64,000 bases of DNA from Helichrysum umbraculigerum. Lineage: Eukaryota > Streptophyta > Magnoliopsida > Asterales > Asteraceae. Positions 10,829 to 19,471 of this stretch are shown here, in pieces (position 1 is the first letter of the stretch; every line of letters begins with the position of its first letter). Under the pieces are notes generated by a model. It saw only the letters and a list, made by a program, of their open reading frames with translations. It had not been told where the DNA came from and did not search any database. Position numbers and translations under genes: made by a program. The DNA is taken from the NCBI GenBank assembly GCA_949592205.1, contig CATIUR010000003.1, forward strand, positions 87,396,501 to 87,460,500, read 5' to 3'.

Positions 10829-11647
10829 TCAGGGCAAGGTGAATCGGCCCGTGTCTCCTAGTTTTTCCGGAAGGGAATTCTGAATGACGGCGGAGCATTC
10901 AGCGTTGAGAGAGATTTTAGGTACTTCGGGTACCTTTTCCTTAGTAACCAGCATGCGTCGAATATACTTGGAGCCGGAAGGGATTCTAGACACGGTGTCT
11001 AAGAATTTTCCATCGAGTTTGAAAGATTTAGCGTTATATCTTTTTCCGATACGATGTGGGAAGGGGACTCGAACTTCCTGAATAGGAGTAGGTACTGGTT
11101 TGGTCTCAACTGTCGTCGGGACAGGAGTAGGGTTCTTCATCGGAGAAGATGTTTCAGAATGGCTCGGTGCCTTCTGGTTATCCGTAGAGTTCAGAGTCTT
11201 AGCCTCCTCAACGTGGGGGTTGTGAACAGTATTGCTCGGTAGCGATCCTTGGGGTGGAGTGTCAAGACGGTGGGCTAACTGACCAATTTGATTCTCGAGG
11301 CTCTTGAGAACCGAGAGTTGATTTCGAAGGAATAGGTCGGTTTGATCTTGTCTAGCCGTTGTCTTCTGATTGAAAGCGTTTTGCCCCTGGATAAACTTGT
11401 TCAGGTTGTCATCAGTGCTCGTGACTGGGACGATTGTCTTCACCGGTTCAGCAGGCTGGGTATCCTCAGTGGCGGTTAATGGAAGTGGTTGATTGTATGG
11501 AAGTTGTGGCTGTTGTGGGTACATTGGATATCGAGGCTGAAACCTGGGTGGTTGATTGTTCCGTGGAGGAAACTGGGTTCCTCGTGCTCTTAGCGGAGAA
11601 GTTCTAGCGAAGCCAGGTGGATTTTGTTGTCTGGTTGGGAATTGAGC
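10829..11647 (-). pseudogene. Gag C-terminal part of element D
   Basis: This is open on the minus strand from the Sirevirus insertion edge at 11647 to a TGA at 10829-10831. Both this segment and the protease-X frame below it are in the same reading frame with only six codons between them, so the break is one nonsense codon. The segment is rich in proline, glutamine and asparagine, and ends in a helix-prone region leading into the protease. Upstream it should continue in the segment ending at 23549, beyond the insertion, but the two sides as they stand are one frame apart, so there is also a small indel near the insertion. Called Gag by position and composition. Confidence 0.7.
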
Positions 11648-12337
11648 TGTTGGGTCAAAACTGTTTCAGGTCTGAGTTGAAGTTCTGATGAGAAGACAGA
11701 ATACAAGTGATTAAAACTGTTTGCTTTAAAGGTTAAAACTGTCTTTACGAAGTTACAACTGATAGAAGAAAACTGAAGAGAAGACAAGTGTTACAACTGT
11801 TTGAAGATAGATTACAACTGATAGTTATGTGTCTGTAAGTAGTTAAAACTGCTTATGTATTAGTAACTGTTAGTTATGTATGAAACAGTTAACACTGATT
11901 ATGTATTTGTACTTAGTCGCATATTACAATTGAAGCAGTTACCACTGAATGTGTAATAGTTACAACTGTTTACATCAGAATGGTAGTTAAAACTGTTTAT
12001 GATTTTGTGATAAGTATGAGTCGGTTATGGAAGTTATTTTATTCCATATTTGTAGGAGATTGTATAGGACTCTATATGTTATAAATAGAGATCCTTTAGA
12101 CCTAGATAGGTTAATGTTAATTGCGCAGCTTCAAGGTTTTCTGTAACCCTAATACATCAAGTGTATTCGTCTTATATCATTAATAAGATTGAAGCTTTCG
12201 GTATATTATTGTGTTCATTAAATTAATTAATATTCATTGATCTTCTTAATATTATTGAGTGTGATTCCGCAACTTCTCAATAATATATTCAAGGCTTATT
12301 AAGTAAGATTGTTTATTAAGTTAAACAGGGACTAACA
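11648..12337 (+). repeat. 5' LTR of the Sirevirus
   Basis: 690 bp, starting TGTTGGGTC and ending GGGACTAACA. It looks identical to 22859-23548. The first 350 bp carry about 13 ACTG words, mostly as TTAAAACTG, TTACAACTG, TTAACACTG or TTACCACTG, all on the plus strand. The TATA box is at 12080-12088. Confidence 0.95.
12080..12088 (+). promoter_or_regulatory. TATA box of the Sirevirus 5' LTR
   Basis: TATAAATAG lies in the middle of the LTR downstream of the ACTG-word cluster, as expected at the U3/R border. The same box is in the 3' LTR at 23291-23299. Confidence 0.75.
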
Positions 12338-12340
12338 AAG

Positions 12341-12352
12341 TGGTATCAGAGC
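12341..12352 (+). other. Primer binding site (initiator methionine tRNA type)
   Basis: TGGTATCAGAGC begins three bases after the 5' LTR. This is the sequence complementary to the 3' end of plant initiator tRNA-Met and is the usual minus-strand primer site of plant copia elements. Confidence 0.9.
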
Positions 12353-12434
12353 TTGTGAAGCTTTGAAGACAGGAAGATCTGGGATTATTAGTATTAGTAT
12401 TTGAGTTTAGTTCAGATATTAAGTTTTGATTTCA

Positions 12435-15155
12435 ATGGCGTCTGAAGGCAATGAAGGGATTCAAGCAACGAAGATACCAATGCTTAAACCAGATGAGTTT
12501 GACCTATGGAAGGTCAGAATCAGGCAATATATGCTTCTCACGGATTATCAGATGTGGGAAGTTGTTGTTAATGGTATACCAGTAACGCTTGATGGTGATG
12601 GAGTAAAGCAACCAAGAGCACCACCAACATCTGAAGCAGAGAGGAAAATCAGATCTACTGAGTACAAAGCACTTAGTACTCTTTTGCTATCCATTCCGAA
12701 TGAGCATCAGAGCAGATTTGATAATTGTGAAGATCCCAAGTTATTAATGGAGGCAATTGAGAAGAGGTTTGGTGGTAATGATAACACCAAAAAGAATAAA
12801 AGATCTCTGTTAAAACAACAATTTGAAAATTTTAGCCATGTGAAATCTGAAACTCTAACTCAAACCTTTGATAGGTTTACTAAATTAGTTGGAGAATTGG
12901 AAAATCACAAGGTTAAGATTGACAAAGAAGATCTTAACAGAAAGTTCTTGAGATCATTAGGTGATGAATGGACAATTTATACTGTTGGATTGAGGCAGAG
13001 TTCAGACATTGAAGTTAAGGAACTAGAAGATATATACAATGATCTGAGGAACTTTGAGTCTGAGGTTGAAAGTAAGAAGCAAGCTACTGGATACAGTCAT
13101 AATGCTGCTTTTATGTCTATGGCTGGAACAAAAGCAGAATCAAGTCAAATGGGTTCTACTCATGTTTCAGGGGGAGCAGGATCATCATCAAATAGTTCTA
13201 ATGATCAAATATTAGAATCTTTCTTTGCAAGTAATGTGAATTCTTCACTTACTAATGAAGATCTGGAACAATTTGATGGTGATGATCTGGAGGAGATGGA
13301 CATCAAGTGGCAAATTGCATTGATTACTCAAAGAGCAAAAAGGTTCATGCAGAGGACTGGTAGAAATAATTTTGCATACAAGAGGAATGATGCAAATTGG
13401 TTTGATAAGAGCAAGATTGAGTGTTTCAACTGTCACAAGATGGGACACTTTGCCAGAGAATGCAGAAACCCTAGGCAAGAGCAGAATGGTAATGGTCAGA
13501 GATCTGGAAGCAATGGGACACAGACAAGAAACATTCCAATTCAGGGGGCTTCAGCAAATGCTTTGGTGTCTATGGATGGCTGTGGATGGGATTGGAGTGA
13601 TCAAGAAGAGCATGTTGTGAAGAATCAATGTCTCATGGCCATTGCAGAATCTGACAAAAAGTCAGAAGTTCCTACTGAGGTACAAAATAAATTATGTTCT
13701 GCTGTTTGTAAACAAACTGTTAAACACTACAGAGATCATAATATAAAAGTGTGTGAGGAACTAAAACAATGGGAAATCAAAAGTAAACACACCATAGCTG
13801 TCATTGAAAATCTGGAAAATCAAATTAAGGCATATGAAGTCAATGCAACACAGTTTAAGTATGACATTGAATATGCTAGGTGGGAGAGAGACTCTTTTAA
13901 AGATAAAGTTGATGTGTTATCTAAGAAACTTACTGAGGTCACATGTGAAAGAGATAGTATAAGGCTTGATGTAAGTAAATTAGAACATGCTTCAAAGAGT
14001 GTAAATAAACTTATTAATTCACAGATTCATGATAAACTTAAGACTGGATTAGGATACAATAATGTACCTCCACCTTATAATCACACCTACTTTCCTCCCA
14101 AAAGTGAAATTGATATCAATTCACTTAAAAGAGAAATGGTAGATGAGGTTAAAAAGGCTGATCCAATTAAAAGTTTATTTGATGATGATCTGTTTATAGA
14201 AGGTGAAGTAAGTGACTGGACTGAAGAAGATGATCAGAGTGATAGAACATCTGATAGTGAGAAGAGTGTGAAATCTGAATCATATAAGTCTGAGTCAACA
14301 TGTGAGGATGTGAAGAGAGTAATTACTGATCTAGTTGTTAATCTTAAAACTGATAAACTAGAAGAGGGTAAGAAAATGTTCAAGGAGAAGGTTAAACTGG
14401 ACTTAGAGAAGGTGAGTTTGAATACTAACAAATCTAAACATGGGTTAGGATATGTTAGTAATACAGTTAACTCAGTTACTAAACCTGTTGTTGAATCTGT
14501 TGTGAATAACTGTGTGAATTGTAAATGTAAAGCAAGTGCTTCTTCTTCACAGAGTTTTCAAAATCAAAAACCCAGAGGTAATCAAAGAAATTGGAATCAA
14601 ATGATTTCACAAAAACTGGGTAATAATGTTACTGTGATTAAAGAAAAGTCTTGCTTTATATGTGGAAAAATGGGTCATCTTAAATATGACTGCTATCATA
14701 ATCCTGAGAATGTTCAAAGGATTAGAAAACAGTCATGGACAAAAGCAAATATGATTAACAAACAAAATTTTCAATCAAAAGTTGATCATACTGCCAGAGT
14801 TCAGAAGATAAACTCAAAGGCTACGATGTTAAACACTGTTACAAGTAAATCTACTGCAGCAGTAATAACAAGATTAGCCAAAAGCTCAAAGACTAAAACA
14901 GTGGTAACTGATTTCAAAAACAGTGTTAACAAAATTAACACTGTATCTTCAATTGGTAAAACAGTTAAAACTGTTAAGCCAAAGAACACTGTTAAGTCTA
15001 AAATTAGTTGGATTTGGACACCTATTAAGTCTGATAAATTAACAGATCCAAATACCAACAGTGCTTCACAATCAATAATCTTTAAGAAAGTTGATTATGT
15101 GAATGCACATGGGAAACCCAAAGCCAAATTGGTTTGGGTTCCCAAGAGAAATTAA
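12435..15155 (+). CDS. gag: Gag of the Sirevirus
   Basis: 906 codons from the ATG at 12435, which fits the start of copia Gag proteins (a frame extending upstream to 12426 would need a TTG start). Residues about 15-210 resemble the copia Gag capsid domain. A CCHC zinc knuckle, CFNCHKMGHFAREC, lies at about 330-343. A helical, coiled-coil-like stretch covers about 410-530, and a second knuckle, CFICGKMGHLKYDC, lies at about 740-753, with a basic, Lys/Thr-rich tail after it. Gag would form the particle that packages element RNA. The frame stops at 15153-15155 immediately before a run of ten T; protease and pol follow in the -1 frame. Two widely separated knuckles make this Gag unusually long. 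Confidence 0.9.
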   Translation: MASEGNEGIQATKIPMLKPDEFDLWKVRIRQYMLLTDYQMWEVVVNGIPVTLDGDGVKQPRAPPTSEAERKIRSTEYKALSTLLLSIPNEHQSRFDNCEDPKLLMEAIEKRFGGNDNTKKNKRSLLKQQFENFSHVKSETLTQTFDRFTKLVGELENHKVKIDKEDLNRKFLRSLGDEWTIYTVGLRQSSDIEVKELEDIYNDLRNFESEVESKKQATGYSHNAAFMSMAGTKAESSQMGSTHVSGGAGSSSNSSNDQILESFFASNVNSSLTNEDLEQFDGDDLEEMDIKWQIALITQRAKRFMQRTGRNNFAYKRNDANWFDKSKIECFNCHKMGHFARECRNPRQEQNGNGQRSGSNGTQTRNIPIQGASANALVSMDGCGWDWSDQEEHVVKNQCLMAIAESDKKSEVPTEVQNKLCSAVCKQTVKHYRDHNIKVCEELKQWEIKSKHTIAVIENLENQIKAYEVNATQFKYDIEYARWERDSFKDKVDVLSKKLTEVTCERDSIRLDVSKLEHASKSVNKLINSQIHDKLKTGLGYNNVPPPYNHTYFPPKSEIDINSLKREMVDEVKKADPIKSLFDDDLFIEGEVSDWTEEDDQSDRTSDSEKSVKSESYKSESTCEDVKRVITDLVVNLKTDKLEEGKKMFKEKVKLDLEKVSLNTNKSKHGLGYVSNTVNSVTKPVVESVVNNCVNCKCKASASSSQSFQNQKPRGNQRNWNQMISQKLGNNVTVIKEKSCFICGKMGHLKYDCYHNPENVQRIRKQSWTKANMINKQNFQSKVDHTARVQKINSKATMLNTVTSKSTAAVITRLAKSSKTKTVVTDFKNSVNKINTVSSIGKTVKTVKPKNTVKSKISWIWTPIKSDKLTDPNTNSASQSIIFKKVDYVNAHGKPKAKLVWVPKRN

Positions 15156-15559
15156 TTTTTTTTTTACTATTTGTGCAGGGCAAGCCTAAGAGCTTATGGC
15201 ATATTGATAGTGGATGCTCACGGCACATGACTGGAGACAAAGAAAAGCTGCAGGACTTTAAATCTTTTGATGGAGGATATGTAGCTTTTGGAAGCAATCC
15301 AAAAGGAGGAAGGATCACAGGGAAAGGAACAGTTCAGAGTGAAAAGCTAAGTTTTGATAATGTTTATTTTGTGGAACAATTGAGGTATAATTTACTAAGT
15401 GTGAGTCAAATCACAGATAAAAAGAACCCAGTTCTTTTTACTGACACTGAATGCCTTATCTTGTCCAAAGAATTTAAAATACCAGAAAACATGATTTTGA
15501 TGAGAATTCCAAGACAAGATAATGTATATAAGTGTGACTTAGTGAATATGACACCTTAA
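15134..15559 (+). CDS. Protease segment of Sirevirus pol
   Basis: This frame overlaps the end of gag by 22 bases in the -1 register. It has no ATG; its natural entry is probably frameshifting or splicing from gag rather than its own start. The aspartic protease signature DSGCSRHMTG lies near residue 27 of the segment, and a copia-type core follows (LLSVSQITD near residue 87). It would release mature Gag and Pol proteins. It ends at TAA 15557-15559, after which the same frame stays open through integrase, so this looks like a single nonsense mutation. The sequence TTTGTGCAG|GG at about 15170 after a T-tract also resembles a plant 3' splice site. Confidence 0.8.
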   Translation: MGSQEKLIFFLLFVQGKPKSLWHIDSGCSRHMTGDKEKLQDFKSFDGGYVAFGSNPKGGRITGKGTVQSEKLSFDNVYFVEQLRYNLLSVSQITDKKNPVLFTDTECLILSKEFKIPENMILMRIPRQDNVYKCDLVNMTP

Positions 15560-18500
15560 CCTGATTTAAACTGTCTTATTTCTAAAGCAAGTGTGAATGA
15601 ATCTGAACTGTGGCATAGGAGGATGTGTCACATGAATTTCAAAACCATTAATAAACTTGTCAAAAACAAGCTTGTTAGAGGTTTGCCTGAAAAGGTCTAT
15701 TCATGTGATGATCATTGTGTTTCTTGTCAAAAGGGAAAGCAACACAAATCCTCATTTAAGTCCAAATCTGTGAACACAAATATCACACCTTTACACTTAT
15801 TGCATATGGACTTATTTGGACCAACCAGTATAAGTAGTATGGGGAAAAAGTCTTACTGTCTTGTGATTATTGATGATTATTCTAGATTTACATGGGTTTT
15901 CTTTCTTAGGACAAAAGATGAGACAGGTGAAATACTTAGATCATTTATAACTAAGATGGAGAATCAATTGGATAAAAGAGTAAAGATCATCAGAAGTGAT
16001 AATGGAACAGAATTTAAAAATCATGAGATGGATAAATTCTGTGAAGTTAAAGGTATTAAGAGAGAATTTAGTGCACCTAGAACTCCTCAACAAAATGGAG
16101 TAGCTGAAAGGAGGAATAGGACACTGATTGAGGCTGCTAGAACCATGCTATCTGATGCAAAGCTACCTATGTCTTTTTGGGCAGAGGCAGTTAGCACAGC
16201 TTGTTATGTTCAGAATAGAGTATTAGTTGTTAAGCCTCATAACAAGACACCATATGAACTGTTGTTTAAGAGAAAGCCTTTGGTTAGTTTCTTAAAATCT
16301 TTTGGGTGTCCTTGTACAATCTTAAATACCAAAGATCACTTAGGTAAGTTTCAGAGTAAGGCTGATGAGGGGATATTTGTTGGTTATTCTATTCAAAGTA
16401 AATCTTATAGGGTATTCAATCAAAGGACCAGAATCATAGAAGAAACAGTGCACATTACTTTTAATGAAAACACTGTTAATCCTGAGGGAAAAGGTCCTGA
16501 ATCACTGTTTGATATTGATGCACTTAATACTGCTTTTAGATATACAAATGTGGATACTAGTGCAGGTACAAGTGCAGGTACAAATGCAGGAACAGGTGAT
16601 GATGAAGGTAGAGAAACATCAGGAAAATCAATTGGAAAGAAGAATGATTCATTGAAATATATATTATTTCCAATTTGGTCTCCTGATCCCCCAGAAGTGT
16701 TTGATACTGATCAACCAACGACATCACAGGATATGGAAACAGGAAAATCAGATGAAACATCATTTTCTCATGTTGATGATTCTGATAGACCTGTTATTGA
16801 AGATAGTACAGAAGACAGTGATGTGAGTCCAGTACAGAAGAATACAAAGGCACGTGTGAATGTTCATCAGACACCTACAAAGCATCTTGACAAGGGGCAG
16901 GAACAATTGAATTATCTACATTTGATGAGCTCTACTCCTGTGTCAAAGAGAATTGCAAGAGAAGTTTCAAGTAGTGAGTCTGGACAAGAAGGGAATTTTA
17001 CCAACTTGGAGGAGAGGATTCAAGAAACAGCAGCATCTAAATACATTACTCATAAAGATCATCCACTTGAGAATGTAATTGGAGATATTGAATCAGATGT
17101 TAAAACAAGAAATCAAAGTCAGGTGTTTGAAGCTTCAGCAAATGAGGAAGAAGTAAATCTTGATACAGAAGCTGTAAATACTTCTTTGTTTGCCTGTTTT
17201 CTGTCTCAAACAGAACCAAAGAAGGTTACTGAAGCTTTGAGAGATCCTAGTTGGATTGAAGCTATGCAAGAGGAGTTGCTTCAGTTTAAGATTCAAGAAG
17301 TTTGGACATTGGTTGATTTGCCTAAAGAGAAGAGGGCAATTGGTACTAAATGGATTTTCAAGAACAAGAAGGATGAAAGAGGTATAGTGATCAAAAACAA
17401 GGCTAGATTGGTTGCACAGGGGTATTCACAAGCAGAGGGGATTGATTATGATGAGGTTTTTGCACCTGTTGCAAGGATAGAGGCAATTAGATTGTTTTTG
17501 GCTTATGCTTCATTCAAGGGATTCATTGTGTATCAGATGGATGTTAAGAGTGCTTTTCTGTATGGCACTATACAGGAAGAGGTATATGTATGTCAACCAC
17601 CAGGGTTTGAAGATTCTAAATTTCCTGATAAAGTTTTCAAACTGGATAAAGCTCTTTATGGTTTACATCAAGCACCTAGAGCCTGGTATGATACTTTTTC
17701 AGATTATCTGTTGCAGAATGGATTCAAAAGGGGTGCAATAGATAAAACTTTGTTTACTAAAAGAATTAAGAATGATATACTACTGGTTCAAGTTTATGTA
17801 GATGATATCATTTTTGGTTCAACAAAGGATAGTCTTTGCAAGGAGTTTGAATCATTGATGCATGAAAAGTTCAAGATGAGCTCCATGGGGGAATTAACAT
17901 TTTTCTTGGGGCTACAAGTAAAGCAACAGAAAGAAGGAATCTTTATTCATCAAAGTAAGTATGTGAATGATATACTGGATCGGTTTGGGTACAAAGATGC
18001 TAAAGTTGCAAGCACACCAGTTGAAACAAACAAGAAATTACATGCAGATCTTGAGGGGGAGAGTGTGGATGAACATCTTTACAGATCTATGATTGGGTCA
18101 CTTATGTATCTCACTTCATCAAGGCCTGACATCATGTTTGCAGTGTGCTTATGTGCAAGATTTCAAGCTAATCCAAAGCTATCACATCTTCTAGCAGTCA
18201 AAAGAATTTTTAGATATTTGAAGGGTCAATCAAAATTGGGTCTTTGGTATCCAAAGTTTAATTCTTTTGATCTGATAGCTTACACAGATAGTGATTATGG
18301 AGGAGCTAACTTGGACAGGAAATCTACATCAGGAGGTTGTCAATTTTTGGGAGAAAGATTGGTTTCATGGCAATGCAAGAAACAAACCACTGTATCTACA
18401 TCTACAGCAGAGGCAGAATATGTAGCAGCTGCAAGTTGCTGTGCTCAAGTGCTATGGATTCAGAATCAGATGCTAGATTATGGTTTTACCTTTCTTAATA

Positions 18501-18739
18501 CTCCTATTTTTATTGATAATAGCTCTGCAATCAGTATTATTAATAACCCAGTTAAACATTCTAAAACAAAGCATATTGAAATCAGATATCATTTCATTAG
18601 AGATTGTAATGAGAAAAGACTTATTCAAATTTTGAAAGTTCATACTGATAATCAGTTTGCTGATCTGTTTACAAAAGCTTTTGATGTAGGCAGATTCACA
18701 TTCTTGGTTACTAGTATTGGAATGATAAATTTGTCATAA
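15560..18739 (+). CDS. pol: Integrase, reverse transcriptase and RNase H of the Sirevirus
   Basis: Continuation of pol in the protease frame after the TAA at 15557. No ATG stands at the front, and open sequence runs from 15560. Counting from 15593: a GAG-pre-integrase/HHCC zinc module lies at about 7-55 and the integrase core catalytic residues are D73, D136 and E172. After a variable linker (about 300-520), the reverse transcriptase starts near WTLVDLP and includes YVDD at 735-738. RNase H follows, with DSDYGG and STAEAEYVA. It copies the element's RNA into DNA and inserts it. Apart from the upstream stop I see no frameshift or lost catalytic residue. Confidence 0.92.
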   Translation, partial: PDLNCLISKASVNESELWHRRMCHMNFKTINKLVKNKLVRGLPEKVYSCDDHCVSCQKGKQHKSSFKSKSVNTNITPLHLLHMDLFGPTSISSMGKKSYCLVIIDDYSRFTWVFFLRTKDETGEILRSFITKMENQLDKRVKIIRSDNGTEFKNHEMDKFCEVKGIKREFSAPRTPQQNGVAERRNRTLIEAARTMLSDAKLPMSFWAEAVSTACYVQNRVLVVKPHNKTPYELLFKRKPLVSFLKSFGCPCTILNTKDHLGKFQSKADEGIFVGYSIQSKSYRVFNQRTRIIEETVHITFNENTVNPEGKGPESLFDIDALNTAFRYTNVDTSAGTSAGTNAGTGDDEGRETSGKSIGKKNDSLKYILFPIWSPDPPEVFDTDQPTTSQDMETGKSDETSFSHVDDSDRPVIEDSTEDSDVSPVQKNTKARVNVHQTPTKHLDKGQEQLNYLHLMSSTPVSKRIAREVSSSESGQEGNFTNLEERIQETAASKYITHKDHPLENVIGDIESDVKTRNQSQVFEASANEEEVNLDTEAVNTSLFACFLSQTEPKKVTEALRDPSWIEAMQEELLQFKIQEVWTLVDLPKEKRAIGTKWIFKNKKDERGIVIKNKARLVAQGYSQAEGIDYDEVFAPVARIEAIRLFLAYASFKGFIVYQMDVKSAFLYGTIQEEVYVCQPPGFEDSKFPDKVFKLDKALYGLHQAPRAWYDTFSDYLLQNGFKRGAIDKTLFTKRIKNDILLVQVYVDDIIFGSTKDSLCKEFESLMHEKFKMSSMGELTFFLGLQVKQQKEGIFIHQSKYVNDILDRFGYKDAKVASTPVETNKKLHADLEGESVDEHLYRSMIGSLMYLTSSRPDIMFAVCLCARFQANPKLSHLLAVKRIFRYLKGQSKLGLWYPKFNSFDLIAYTDSDYGGANLDRKSTSGGCQFLGERLVSWQCKKQTTVSTSTAEAEYVAAASCCAQVLWIQNQMLDYGFTFLNTPIFIDNSSAISIINNPVKHSKTKHIEIRYHFIRDCNEKRLIQILKVHTDNQFADLFTKAFDVGRFTFLVTSIGMINLS

Positions 18740-19029
18740 GTTATTTCTCTTGTTACTGCTTTCTGTGAATAATACTCACTGTGATTTCAATTTGGGTTAA
18801 TATTGATTTGTTAATTAAACACTGATTGTGTGTAATGTGTATCGTTATCACTGTTTCTTATTTTTATTATAAACAGTGGTAATAATCATTTCACCACTGT
18901 TGGTGTATAGTTAACACTGTATACTTGTATTATTGTTTGAAATTACCACTGCAGGTTATATTGCTATGTCTTGGAGTCTAACTTATGCAGGTGTTTTTGA
19001 CGTTTTTACTGCTTATGGAGTTTGCTTTC

Positions 19030-19071
<42 letters not shown>

Positions 19072-19471
19072 CAACCACTGCTTTGTTTATATGATTTTGC
19101 TAGAACTGAAGTACTACTTGTATTAAGTTAGCACTGCCTTGGTCGGTTGGTACTGCTTGTACAAGTTAGCACTGCTAGCTTAATTATGTAAATGATGCAT
19201 TTGAGAAACCAAGTGTTGATTACCACTGATGGTTATTTTCACAGTTATCACTGAACGTGTGATTTTGTTTAATTAACACTGTTTTAGTTATAATTGGGGA
19301 TCTGATCAAATTAGGGCTTACAACTGATTTAATTTCAGTACTTAACTCTCAACACTTAGGGTTTCTCATTACGCTTTCAAAATTTCACATACAAACAACT
19401 ACGATAAGTCTCTTTGATTTTCGATTCTGTCAAATCATCTTCGATTCTTCTCGATTACTTGATTTCTTATC
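18740..19471 (+). other. Spacer with ACTG-word cluster and A37 tract
   Basis: This is non-coding sequence between pol and the downstream ORF. It has about 17 ACTG words, chiefly CACTG in contexts such as TTAACACTG, TTACCACTG and TTAGCACTG, nearly all in plus orientation, echoing the LTR cluster. A run of 37 A lies at 19033-19069. The last part (about 19300-19471) looks like a leader for the next ORF. The spacer may supply a promoter or splice acceptor for that ORF; this is inferred. Confidence 0.65.

Noticed and set aside
15134..15136. TTG as start of the protease frame
   Set aside because: Plant translation from TTG is unlikely and the frame is more simply reached from gag by frameshift or splicing.
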